This document shows, piece by piece, positions 1-6,666 of a stretch of DNA of 8,145 nt (position 1 is its first letter; every line of letters starts with the position of its first letter). The DNA lies in contig CP070790.1 in the NCBI GenBank assembly GCA_020346805.1, positions 3,039,758 through 3,047,902 of the forward strand. The letters are read 5' to 3'. Made by a program: the position numbers and the translations under genes. The notes beneath the pieces were generated by a model. It ran no database searches. It saw only the letters and a program-made list of their open reading frames with translations, and was not told the origin of the DNA. The stretch is from Planctomycetota bacterium. GTDB taxonomy: Bacteria > Planctomycetota > Phycisphaerae > UBA1845 > PWPN01.

Positions 1-385
1 GCAGGGCACGTCTGGGGGTTTTGGTTCCATCCAATCCGGAGGCTTTTATCAATTGTGAGATTTCCGGCCGATCGGCATAAACTTTTTTATAGAGCCCGAC
101 TATTTCCTGGCGAATGTCATCGTTGTTACTGTAACGAAGCAGCATTTCCCTTCCCAGGGCCAGCGTTTCGGCGGGATTGGCCTGATCTCGTTGGCCCGCC
201 AACCACATCCATGCCAGGGTGGAAGCCAACCCTTCTTGACGGTTGTTATTCAGAACATCAAGGGCTTCAAGCATATCGTTACGACGATCTTCGGCCTCAT
301 CGATAGCCGCCAGCCAGCGGTTTTCAAGTGCCTCTATTTCACCTCGATTAGCCAGATCGGCAAGTGTAGGTTCGGTGTTAGTCAT
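1..385 (-). CDS. N-terminal 128 residues of an unrecognised helical protein, possibly a large GreA-like factor (3' end outside window)
   Basis: An open frame runs from ATG at 385 off the left edge. An in-frame TAA lies three codons upstream, so this is the first possible ATG; no convincing Shine-Dalgarno precedes it. The visible protein begins MTNTEPTLADLANRGEIEAL and looks entirely alpha-helical, with amphipathic segments resembling TPR or helical-repeat packing (ALENRWLAAIDEAEDRR, STLAWMWLAGQ, ALGREMLLRY, EIVGLYKKVYADRPEISQLI). It has no signal peptide or membrane segment, so it is probably cytoplasmic. The run LYKKVYADRP followed by SGLDG and TPRRAL faintly recalls the N-terminal extension of the long GreA/GreB-family proteins of PVC bacteria and spirochaetes. 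That resemblance is from memory and no GreA catalytic coiled coil or C-terminal domain is in view. Codon usage resembles the neighbours, so this is probably a resident gene. It is certainly translated-looking but its function is unproven. Confidence 0.6.
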   Translation of the reverse strand, partial: MTNTEPTLADLANRGEIEALENRWLAAIDEAEDRRNDMLEALDVLNNNRQEGLASTLAWMWLAGQRDQANPAETLALGREMLLRYSNNDDIRQEIVGLYKKVYADRPEISQLIKASGLDGTKTPRRAL

Positions 386-574
386 TGGTATTTAGTATCC
401 AGAATGTATTTTACTTAATAGACCAGTGTTTGCATTGTGTTATAGTTGCCGAGCAAACACTACCATAATGTATATCATCACCTCTGACGGTATTTTTGTC
501 CAGATTTCATACAGATTGGGATAAGAAACTGCCCGGATAGAGTGTATGAATGTTGTTTTTCTGCCGGTAGGGAT
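386..574. other. Intergenic gap between ktrA and the left-edge gene
   Basis: This 189-bp AT-rich gap separates the end of ktrA from the start of the left-edge gene; both are read on minus. It contains a 9-bp inverted repeat (described separately). I see no hairpin plus T-run after ktrA and no promoter with both hexamers and good spacing, although such elements could be weak. No open frame with a plausible ribosome site was found in it. Confidence 0.6.
425..461. repeat. Perfect 9-bp inverted repeat in the leader of the left-edge gene
   Basis: AGTGTTTGC at 425-433 is exactly repeated in reverse complement as GCAAACACT at 453-461, with 19 bp between the arms. The near arm is 40 bp upstream of the ATG at 385. 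It could be a protein-binding site or a leader hairpin. No T-run follows on either strand, so it does not look like an intrinsic terminator. Confidence 0.5.
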
Positions 575-1231
575 TTAATCCGATTTTCTTAGTTTCTTAA
601 TATCTGCTTCTTTGCCCATTACCACCAATGTATTGCCCTTTTTCAATATCGATTCAGCTATTGGCATGAATTGTATTTGATGGGCCTCAGGTGTTTTGAC
701 GGCAATGACCAATATTCCGTATTTTTTGCGCAGATCGAGCTGGGTGAGTGACTGATTGATAAAATTTTTCGGTAGACTAATTTCCACCACACTGTATTCT
801 TCCGACAGAGGGAGATAGTCGAGCATATCCGGATTTACGATTCTCTGTGCCATGCGTTCTGCCGTTTCCTGTTCAGGAAAGATAATATCGGTTGCCCCAA
901 CGGCGCGCAGGATAGCCGCATGATCCTGGGTAGAAGCCTTGGCCCGGATTCGTTTGATGCCGATTTTTTGCAGATGGAGCGTGCAGAGGATGCTGGCTTC
1001 CATGCTTCCCCCCAGGCTCACGATGACTTCGTCGATATCGGGAACCAGCACCGACTTGAGGGCTTCCAGATTACGCACATCGGTTATGACCACTTGTTGA
1101 ACGTCGTCTCTGATATCGTTAATAATCTTGTCACTCTTGTCGATGGCCAATACTTCACAATTCATCCTAGCCAGTTTACGAGCCAAATGGCTGCCAAACT
1201 GTCCAAGCCCTATTACACATACCTGTTTCAT
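575..1231 (-). CDS. ktrA: KtrA/TrkA-type RCK gating subunit of potassium uptake
   Basis: This cytoplasmic nucleotide-binding protein forms a ring that gates the KtrB/TrkH potassium channel subunit. Residues 1-125 or so are the RCK N domain, a Rossmann fold: it opens with VCVIGLGQFGSHLA, giving GxGxxG at G8, G10 and G13, and D31 sits at the end of strand 2 (VLAIDKS), the usual ribose-contacting acid. The familiar DVRN, VSLGG, IRAKA and FPE segments follow. Residues 140-218 form the RCK C domain, which in this family binds regulators such as c-di-AMP or divalent ions. The length (218) is normal for KtrA and about half of the duplicated E. coli TrkA. The ATG at 1231 follows the ktrB stop by 16 bp and has a good ribosome site, so the two genes are almost certainly co-transcribed. 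A generic TrkA-family name would also be acceptable. Confidence 0.93.
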   Translation of the reverse strand: MKQVCVIGLGQFGSHLARKLARMNCEVLAIDKSDKIINDIRDDVQQVVITDVRNLEALKSVLVPDIDEVIVSLGGSMEASILCTLHLQKIGIKRIRAKASTQDHAAILRAVGATDIIFPEQETAERMAQRIVNPDMLDYLPLSEEYSVVEISLPKNFINQSLTQLDLRKKYGILVIAVKTPEAHQIQFMPIAESILKKGNTLVVMGKEADIKKLRKSD

Positions 1232-1238
1232 GGTTTTA

Positions 1239-1245
1239 TCCTTTT
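1239..1245 (-). promoter_or_regulatory. Ribosome binding site of ktrA
   Basis: AAAAGGA, read on minus, lies 7 bp before the ATG at 1231, in the short gap after ktrB. It supports this start and shows ktrA is translated from its own site within the shared message. Confidence 0.7.
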
Positions 1246-1247
1246 CA

Positions 1248-2615
1248 TTAGCCGATCATTAACCGCTCTTCAGGCATTCTAACGGCGGTAGGTTTGCGAT
1301 CCATGACCATCAGGGCGATGGTCAATGGGCCGAGTCGGCCTACGAACATGCTTACAATGATCCATAATTTACCTATGGTAGTCAAAGCCGGCGTCAATCC
1401 GGTGGAAAGTCCCACGGTGGCGAAGGCCGACACCTGTTCAAAGAGTATATCTTCAAGACGGACATTAGCGTGAGAATCTCCCATTTCCGTGATCGATAAT
1501 ATGGTAATTCCGATCAAGTTGAATACCGCGGCAGTGCCCACCAGCAAGCCGGTTCGTCTTACCAAATCGACAGGAATGCGTCTTCGGGCAATGGTAACGT
1601 CCTCACGATGACGCAATCTTGCCCGCAGACGGGCCACCCATATAGCCAGGGAAGTGGTCTTGATTCCACCGGCACAAGAACCCGGCGAGCCTCCTACAAA
1701 CATCAAGAATATGAGCCAAAGCAGGGCAACGGTGGGCAGAACACCTATGTCCACGGTATTGAAACCGGCGGTGCGGGCGGTAATTGACTGAAATATGGCA
1801 TTGCCGGTTCGAGATCGTAAGTCGCCGGTGAGGCCCAAGGTATCGAAAATGACAGCCCCAACCAGGATTAAGGTAAGAGACGTCATCAACACCACCCGCG
1901 TGTTTAAGGACCAGATCATAGGTTGCGGTCGGCGAGACAGTTTGTACCAGCTTCGTCGACTTATCTCTATAAGCACGGTATATCCGAGACCGCCGAGTAT
2001 GATCAAAATGCTGATGGTGGTCATAAAAGTAAGATTGCCTTGTAGCCTGACCATACTGTCGTTATAGATAGAGAAGCCCGCGTTACAGAAAGCGGAGACA
2101 GCGTGAAAGACCGACGTATAAAGGGCTTCTTTTGGTTCGATATCCGGAGGGAGTGACAGAAACAAGAGTATTATACCGATGCATTCAATGATAAGGGTGA
2201 GCAGCACGATCCATTTCAGATTCTTGCGGAATCGGGTAGCGGCATTCTGCTGGTAGAACATGTCGTAAAGAGCGGCCTGGGAGCGGAATGACATTTTCTG
2301 GCCCATGATTTGAAGGGCGAATGCGGCAAAGGTCATAATCCCCAGACCCCCCAGTTGTATCAGTCCCAGAATGACCACTTGCCCGAATAAAGTGAAATCC
2401 TGCCCCGTGTCTTTTACCACCAGTCCGGTGACACAAACTGCCGAGGTGGCGGTAAAGAGGGCGTCAAGTTTGCCGACTCCATGACGGGCATGGGCAAAGG
2501 GCAGGCTGAGCAGCAGCGTGCCGACGAGAATAAGGCCGGCGAAAACGCCGACCAATACTCCCTCCGGTCTACTGATTGCTCGACTGAATGGGTGAGTATA
2601 TTTCCTTATTGGCAT
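1248..2615 (-). CDS. ktrB: KtrB/TrkH-type potassium channel subunit
   Basis: This integral inner-membrane protein conducts potassium (often with sodium dependence) and pairs with KtrA. It has the family's four M1-P-M2 repeats. Numbered from ATG 2615, the selectivity-filter loops are SAVCVTG (near 58-64), SAFCNAG (174-180), TARTAGF (279-285) and SAFATVG (396-402); each keeps its filter glycine. The gating loop of the third repeat, GGSPGSCAGGIKTT, is intact near 308-321, and the fourth repeat carries the conserved arginine in FVGRLGPLT. At 455 residues it is normal KtrB size, lacking the extra N-terminal helices of TrkH. The frame is open to a TTG at 2642, but that codon sits only a few bases from both GGAAG and the predicted -10. 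ATG 2615, preceded 8 bp upstream by GCGGA, gives the usual short positively charged N-terminus (MPIRKYTHP). The start is therefore probable rather than certain. Confidence 0.93.
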   Translation of the reverse strand: MPIRKYTHPFSRAISRPEGVLVGVFAGLILVGTLLLSLPFAHARHGVGKLDALFTATSAVCVTGLVVKDTGQDFTLFGQVVILGLIQLGGLGIMTFAAFALQIMGQKMSFRSQAALYDMFYQQNAATRFRKNLKWIVLLTLIIECIGIILLFLSLPPDIEPKEALYTSVFHAVSAFCNAGFSIYNDSMVRLQGNLTFMTTISILIILGGLGYTVLIEISRRSWYKLSRRPQPMIWSLNTRVVLMTSLTLILVGAVIFDTLGLTGDLRSRTGNAIFQSITARTAGFNTVDIGVLPTVALLWLIFLMFVGGSPGSCAGGIKTTSLAIWVARLRARLRHREDVTIARRRIPVDLVRRTGLLVGTAAVFNLIGITILSITEMGDSHANVRLEDILFEQVSAFATVGLSTGLTPALTTIGKLWIIVSMFVGRLGPLTIALMVMDRKPTAVRMPEERLMIG

Positions 2616-2653
2616 GCTGGTAATCCGCTTGTTGTAATTCAATCTTCCGGTAG

Positions 2654-2659
2654 ATTATA
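2654..2659 (-). promoter_or_regulatory. Putative -10 element for ktrBA
   Basis: A perfect TATAAT, read on minus, lies about 40 bp upstream of the chosen ktrB ATG. Upstream, TTGTGT is a poor -35 at 15-bp spacing. Transcription starting some seven bases downstream would make a TTG start at 2642 nearly leaderless, which favours the ATG at 2615. Confidence 0.4.
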
Positions 2660-2750
2660 TTTCGGAACATACTGACACAACACATGAGACAATAAAACCA
2701 GGAGGAATGAGTATACCGAATAGGGATTTTACGTCTATTGAGTTGTCGGA

Positions 2751-4205
2751 TTACGATCCTTCAATGGTTGCGGATAATACGGTGATATCGTTGACCGGCA
2801 CATTATCAAAAGTCTGGTCGTTGGGATCTTGTTGTTGTCCGACTTGAACGGCGGCTATGGCGTCGATCACGTCCATACCGACGATCACCTGAGCGAAAAC
2901 GGTGAATCCGCCGTTCTGGATGTCCAGGTTGGCGGAATTATCCGCGAGGTTAAAGAAAAACTGCGAGGTTGCCGAATCGGGATCGTTATCGAGTTTGGCC
3001 ATGGCCACCGTACCTCGCAAATTGCTGCGGGAAGGATCGAATTCGTTGACGATCGGCTCCCGCAACGGTTTTTGTTGTACCAACCCGGTCAGGAATCCTC
3101 CCCCTTGTACGACGAAATCCACCAGCACCCTATGGAAGATAGTACCGTTGTAAAAACCATCTTCGACATATTGCATGAAGTTGAGGGCGGTGATGGGGGC
3201 TTCGGTTTGCTCGTGTAACAATTCCAATATCACATCGCCCATGCTGGTTTGTAGACGAACACGAGGATCGTCGACCGGGGTAAGGGTGACGGTTGCGGTA
3301 TCGGTGTGGCCCTGTCCGTCATCGACGGTTAATTGAAAACTCATGGGTGTTGTGGTATCGGGAACGGTGAAGGTTGCCCGGCTCTGGTTGGGACCCTGCA
3401 TGGTTACACTGGGGCCGTCGATCTGTTCCCATAGATAGGTGAGGTTGTCGTTGAAGTCCGGATCGCTGCTGGCTGAGCCGTCCAAACCAGCCACCAAACC
3501 CGCAACCACATTTCGATCTTTACCCGCATTGGCGGTTGGCGGTTGATTCTCTCTGCCGTCCTCGATTGGGGTGCTGACGAATAAGCGGGTGATTAGAATC
3601 TTTTCGCTGGGGAAGTTGTTTAGTGCCGTGCCATCATCTGCGGTTAAAGCGGTTGTTGGTTGATTGCCGATATTGTCCGCTACATTCATACCCTGTATTA
3701 CTTTTCCGATTACGGTGAGCGGCACCTCTTCTCCAACTTCCAAATTGAAGTCATTCTCGGGACTATCGGAGAGGTTGATCAGGAATAATGGTGAACCGGT
3801 ATCTTGATATGAGAAGCCAAACAAGCAGACTCGTCTGCGGATATTTATCAGTCCGTTGTTTGACTCGTTGACCAGCGGTTTGAGTTCTTTCATTACCACG
3901 TCGGCATCAAACCAGCCGCCGGTGATCCATTTCCCTTGGGAGATCTCATGAATAAGTGTGTTGTCGTAATAACCTTCTTCGATATAACGAAGAAAGTTCT
4001 CGACTGATTGCGGCGCCTGGTAGGAAAACAGCTCGATGACAATTGTACCCATGCCGGTTTCCAGGGTAACCTGTGGCTGGGGTTCCAGTACCAGAGCGGT
4101 CTGACCGGGGGTTTCGGGCGATGGCTCGGTAAGTGGGATGCACTGTTGTCCCAGGATGATTACGCATAATAATGATATAATTAATACTAATATTGGTTTA
4201 ACCAT
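2751..4205 (-). CDS. Exported double-cyclophilin protein with a central PKD-like domain
   Basis: This is predicted to be an extracytoplasmic peptidyl-prolyl isomerase. Residues 4-19 are a hydrophobic signal or anchor segment; Cys22 follows in LGQQC, which is a poor lipobox, so lipidation is doubtful. Residues about 46-211 form a cyclophilin domain that has lost its active site: HE (86-87) replaces the HR of FHR, ITGG replaces QGGG, and GSPLFLIN replaces SQFFIN. Residues about 220-310 are a PKD/REJ-like beta domain (LDGSASSDPD, YLWEQIDGP, LTVDDGQG). Residues about 315-481 form an intact PpiA-like cyclophilin with FHR (R359), F364, VVQGGG (Q367) and SATSQFFFN. The first domain may bind peptide without catalysis. 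The ATG at 4205 has AAGGGA 11 bp upstream. ktrBA follows in the same direction after 135 bp and probably has its own promoter. The function of the fusion is inferred and no substrate can be named. Confidence 0.88.
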   Translation of the reverse strand: MVKPILVLIISLLCVIILGQQCIPLTEPSPETPGQTALVLEPQPQVTLETGMGTIVIELFSYQAPQSVENFLRYIEEGYYDNTLIHEISQGKWITGGWFDADVVMKELKPLVNESNNGLINIRRRVCLFGFSYQDTGSPLFLINLSDSPENDFNLEVGEEVPLTVIGKVIQGMNVADNIGNQPTTALTADDGTALNNFPSEKILITRLFVSTPIEDGRENQPPTANAGKDRNVVAGLVAGLDGSASSDPDFNDNLTYLWEQIDGPSVTMQGPNQSRATFTVPDTTTPMSFQLTVDDGQGHTDTATVTLTPVDDPRVRLQTSMGDVILELLHEQTEAPITALNFMQYVEDGFYNGTIFHRVLVDFVVQGGGFLTGLVQQKPLREPIVNEFDPSRSNLRGTVAMAKLDNDPDSATSQFFFNLADNSANLDIQNGGFTVFAQVIVGMDVIDAIAAVQVGQQQDPNDQTFDNVPVNDITVLSATIEGS

Positions 4206-4239
4206 ATTCGCTCTTATCCCTTGAAAAGATTGACTACCT

Positions 4240-4268
4240 ATTATTAACTTTTACCAAAGGTAAATCAA
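4240..4268 (-). promoter_or_regulatory. Predicted promoter of the cyclophilin gene
   Basis: Read on minus, TTGATT (4263-4268) is followed after exactly 17 bp by AATAAT (4240-4245); these match the sigma-70 hexamers at four and five of six positions. Transcription would begin near 4233, giving a leader of roughly 28 bases that includes the AAGGGA ribosome site at 4217-4222. A second TATAAT-like box at 4268-4273 lacks a good -35. Confidence 0.5.
4250..4264. promoter_or_regulatory. 15-bp palindrome in the promoter spacer, candidate operator
   Basis: TTTACC at 4250-4255 and GGTAAA at 4259-4264 are perfect inverted arms around AAA. The palindrome fills most of the 17-bp spacer and touches the -35 of the predicted cyclophilin promoter. 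A dimeric regulator bound there would block RNA polymerase. I do not recognise it as the site of a named regulator. Confidence 0.45.
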
Positions 4269-4287
4269 TTATAAACTTCACCAAGCG

Positions 4288-4319
4288 GCCGATAAGAGCG
4301 GTGAGGGCGAGTTATCGGC
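4288..4319 (+). other. 8-bp hairpin followed by T5 between divergent genes
   Basis: GCCGATAA at 4288-4295 pairs perfectly with TTATCGGC at 4312-4319 across a 16-base loop, and ATTTTTG follows on plus. The shape is that of a weak intrinsic terminator or leader hairpin reading toward folK, but the loop is long and no plus-strand gene ends here. It might block stray transcription into folK or be a binding site. Confidence 0.35.
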
Positions 4320-4442
4320 ATTTTTGTGGAGAATCGGCCCGCTGGACAGGGAGTATGGTGCGGTTAATTCTGATTGTACAAGGCTGGCATTGGTATTGAA
4401 GAGCTTATAGGCTGGTGCCTTGTTTTAGTGGTTAAATGTCTT

Positions 4443-4910
4443 ATGAAACATGTGGCATTTATAGCGTTGGGATCGAATATGGGCGATCGTCGTCACTTTA
4501 TTGAGACGGCGTCGGCCGCCTTGGGGGCCGATCCCGGAGTGTTGGACGTTCGGTTGTCTTGTCTGCACGAGACCGAACCGGAAGGCGGGCCGGAAGGGCA
4601 GGGGCCTTTCCTCAACGCCGCCGCCAGGGTTGAAACCACGTATGACGCGGTTTCATTGTTTGACCTGATGCAGAGGATTGAGGGGGATTTGGGGCGGGAA
4701 CGTCCTCAGCCATGGAGTCCTCGAACCATCGATCTCGATTTACTGTTATTTGATGATGACCTGATCGATATACCGAAGCTCACTGTTCCCCACCCGCGAA
4801 TGCACGAACGAAAATTTGTCCTGGTCTCCCTGGCCGAAATTGCCGGTGATGTGATCCATCCGGTGATGGGGCAGACGATAAATGGGTTGTTAAACAGCTT
4901 ATCGTGTTAG
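4443..4910 (+). CDS. folK: 2-amino-4-hydroxy-6-hydroxymethyldihydropteridine pyrophosphokinase (HPPK)
   Basis: This cytoplasmic enzyme transfers pyrophosphate from ATP to 6-hydroxymethyl-7,8-dihydropterin, the step before dihydropteroate synthase in folate synthesis. The 155-residue protein is close to the usual 155-165. It shows the opening FIALGSNMGDR (6-16), TEPEGGPEGQGPFLNAA in the substrate loop, and GRERPQPWSPRTIDLDLLLF, where D97 and D99 are the two magnesium-binding acids and R94 the preceding conserved arginine. VPHPRMHERKFVLVSLAEI follows with H117 and R123. The frame extends upstream to TTG 4374, but the extra residues are unlike the family, so ATG 4443 is preferred although its ribosome site is weak. 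It is the only plus-strand gene here, divergent from the cyclophilin gene and convergent with ruvB. No other folate gene is adjacent. Confidence 0.93.
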   Translation: MKHVAFIALGSNMGDRRHFIETASAALGADPGVLDVRLSCLHETEPEGGPEGQGPFLNAAARVETTYDAVSLFDLMQRIEGDLGRERPQPWSPRTIDLDLLLFDDDLIDIPKLTVPHPRMHERKFVLVSLAEIAGDVIHPVMGQTINGLLNSLSC

Positions 4911-4961
4911 AAACCTAATAGAATCACATAAAGTATAGTGAATCAAATCGTGAAGCATTGA
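4911..4961. other. Short convergent gap between folK and ruvB
   Basis: Two operons converge here, where a shared terminator might be expected. The only symmetry is AATCAA (4941-4946) against TTGATT (4958-4963), a weak A/T hairpin that runs into the ruvB stop. I see no strong intrinsic terminator. Confidence 0.5.
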
Positions 4962-6011
4962 TTATTCGCTATCAAACAATTGACCTTGGGCATTGTTGTC
5001 TGGTGTTGGGGCGGTGTAGGGGAGTTGGAGATGCTGGTAGGCGGCTTTGGTGGCGCATCGGCCCTGGCGGGTGCGGATGATAAAGCCGATTTGCAGCAGG
5101 TAAGGTTCGACGACGTCCTCGAGTGTGTCGCGTTCCTGACCGAGGGTGGCGGCCAGGGCCTCAATGCCGGCCGGCCCGCCGTTGTAGGTTTTGATCAGGG
5201 AGGTTATTAAGGAACGGTCCAGTTCGTCCAATCCCATATCATCAATCTGCAGGAGATCCAAGGCCTGATCGACCACCTGTTCGGTCAGCATCCCGTCGGC
5301 CCGAACCTGAGCGTAATCGCGGGTTCGTTTGAGCAAACGGTTTGCTACGCGGGGCGTGCAGCGCGATCGGGAGGCGATAGTCGTCAAAGCTCCATCGTTG
5401 GCGGCGATCTTGAGTTTCTTGGCCGAGCGGCGCAGGATCTCGGTCAACTCCTGCGGGCTGTAAAACTCAAAATGGAATTGGATACCGAACCGATCGCGCA
5501 TGGCCGCCGTCAACAGACCCGATCGAGTGGTTGCTCCGATGAGGGTGAAAGGCTGCAAGGCGATATTAATGGTTCGCCCGCTGATCCCGCTGTCGATGGT
5601 GAAATCGACGCGGAAGTCTTCCATGGCGGCATAGAGAAATTCTTCGACTGTTTTACTCAGACGGTGAACCTCGTCGATGAAAAGTACATCGCCTCGTTTC
5701 ATTTCCGTCAGCCAGTGCATAAGGTCTCCGGGCTTGGTGATGGCCGGCCCGCTGGTAATGCGCAGAGTTGCTCCCAGTTCGCGGGCGATCACGTGGGCGA
5801 AGGTAGTTTTACCCAGGCCGGGGGGACCGGCCAGCAGCACGTGTTCCATGGGTTCGTCACGTTTATTGGCTGCCTCCAAGGCAATACGCAGTTGTTCGAT
5901 TATCTGTTGCTGTCCGACGCAATCTTCCAGCCGTTCGGGGCGCAGTGATTCGGTGAACCGTTCTTCCTCGGGTCCGCCGGAGTTTCGTGATATGATACGT
6001 TCACGTGCCAC
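4962..6011 (-). CDS. ruvB: Holliday junction branch migration ATPase RuvB
   Basis: RuvB is the hexameric AAA+ motor that pumps DNA through the RuvA-bound Holliday junction during recombinational repair. The order is canonical: N-terminal SLRPERLEDCVGQ (22-34), Walker A GPPGLGKT (62-69), Walker B DVLFIDE (108-114), sensor 1 GATTRSG (159-165), arginine finger R174 in MRDRFG, sensor 2 R221 in TPRVANRLLKR, then the winged-helix DNA-binding domain ending EPYLLQIGFIIRTRQGRCAT (302-321). The length (349) is typical. The start is GTG at 6011, with GAAGGA 9 bp upstream inside the end of ruvA; the genes are 6 bp apart, implying coupled translation. After the fold the protein has a proline-rich tail ending QGQLFDSE, which contains a QxxLF pattern like clamp-binding peptides. 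There is no sign of damage. Confidence 0.98.
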   Translation of the reverse strand: MARERIISRNSGGPEEERFTESLRPERLEDCVGQQQIIEQLRIALEAANKRDEPMEHVLLAGPPGLGKTTFAHVIARELGATLRITSGPAITKPGDLMHWLTEMKRGDVLFIDEVHRLSKTVEEFLYAAMEDFRVDFTIDSGISGRTINIALQPFTLIGATTRSGLLTAAMRDRFGIQFHFEFYSPQELTEILRRSAKKLKIAANDGALTTIASRSRCTPRVANRLLKRTRDYAQVRADGMLTEQVVDQALDLLQIDDMGLDELDRSLITSLIKTYNGGPAGIEALAATLGQERDTLEDVVEPYLLQIGFIIRTRQGRCATKAAYQHLQLPYTAPTPDNNAQGQLFDSE

Positions 6012-6017
6012 AGTCGA

Positions 6018-6659
6018 TTATCCTTCGCTGCCGGTTTTGATTCGATACGCCAACCGTATCCATTCATCAGGTCCATGCTCACCCGGATGCAACTGTTGGG
6101 CCCGTTCCAGCCAGCGTTCGGTATCGGCCCTGCGTTCGCCCAAGGCGATCATGACCTCCAAGGCATCACGCACCTGTTCGGGCCATGCCTGACCGGCCGA
6201 TACACTTGGTTCACCGGCCTCAGGGGCGCCGATAGCAAAGTCGCTCATCTTGCCTTTGAGTTCGGCAACAATCTGGTCCGCCGCCCGTTTGCCAATACCC
6301 GGCAAATTGGCCAGATATCTGGTATCTGAGTTTTCGATGGCCGCCGCTACGCTGCCGATAGGTGCAGCCAATGCCTTGATGGCCTTGCGGACTCCCATGC
6401 CCTTGACGGTAATAAATCGCTCAAAGAATGTTCGATCCTCGGCGTGTAAGAATCCGACCAGGCGCGGGATATAGTTACCGCCGACACTGCTGCCCTCATA
6501 GTATTCCATAGTGTGCAGGGTGACCTGTCGGCCCTTGCATGCCGCCAGTTCGCCCAGGGCGTATCCGCAAATAAGGACCTCATATCCGATGCCGTCGCGC
6601 TCGATGACGGCAAAGCCGTCGTGTACCTCATATACGGTACCGCTTAAGCGTACGATCAT
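6018..6659 (-). CDS. ruvA: Holliday junction DNA-binding protein RuvA
   Basis: RuvA binds the four-way junction as a tetramer and loads RuvB. Domain I is an OB fold (1 to about 70: MIVRLSGTVYEV, DGIGYEVLI). Domain II has two helix-hairpin-helix motifs, FITVKGMGVRKAIKAL (82-97) and LANLPGIGKRAADQIVAEL (116-134). After a linker, residues about 158-213 form the RuvB-contacting domain III. The length of 213 is near the usual 190-205, slightly long. The acidic-pin segment differs from E. coli: where that protein has REDAQLLYGF, this one has EYYEGSSVGGNYIPRLVGF (52-70), about six residues longer, a form I associate with planctomycetes. The ATG at 6659 has GTGAGG 7 bp upstream; that site contains the ruvC stop codon, so ruvA translation is likely coupled to ruvC. 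Confidence 0.97.
   Translation of the reverse strand: MIVRLSGTVYEVHDGFAVIERDGIGYEVLICGYALGELAACKGRQVTLHTMEYYEGSSVGGNYIPRLVGFLHAEDRTFFERFITVKGMGVRKAIKALAAPIGSVAAAIENSDTRYLANLPGIGKRAADQIVAELKGKMSDFAIGAPEAGEPSVSAGQAWPEQVRDALEVMIALGERRADTERWLERAQQLHPGEHGPDEWIRLAYRIKTGSEG
6021..6026 (-). promoter_or_regulatory. Ribosome binding site deciding the ruvB GTG start
   Basis: GAAGGA on minus lies 9 bp before GTG 6011, within the last codons of ruvA. No competing ATG is in this frame nearby. Confidence 0.7.
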
Positions 6660-6666
6660 CGAAGGG

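Noticed and set aside
920..1282. Plus-strand open frame antisense to ktrA
   Set aside because: It mirrors the conserved ktrA frame and its product shows no domain.
2616..2642. Nine-codon N-terminal extension of KtrB starting at TTG 2642
   Set aside because: GGAAG is too close to the TTG for use and the predicted -10 lies just upstream; ATG 2615 gives a more typical N-terminus.
2616..2750. c-di-AMP or other riboswitch ahead of ktrBA
   Set aside because: The gap is only 135 bp and no ydaO-type conserved segments or strong helices were seen.
2699..2847. Small plus-strand frame of 46 codons with AGGAGG just before ATG 2707
   Set aside because: The AGGAGG-ATG gap is only 2 bp, and most of the frame is antisense to the cyclophilin gene; the peptide has no recognisable features.
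4374..4442. Upstream extension of folK from TTG 4374
   Set aside because: The added 23 residues do not resemble HPPK N-termini, which begin just before the ALGSN motif as from ATG 4443.
4941..4963. Bidirectional terminator between folK and ruvB
   Set aside because: The only symmetric arms are 6 bp of A/T-rich sequence, overlap the ruvB stop and lack a flanking T-run.
5472..6192. Long open frames on plus across ruvB and the end of ruvA
   Set aside because: They are antisense to strongly conserved genes, have no ribosome sites and encode no recognisable fold.
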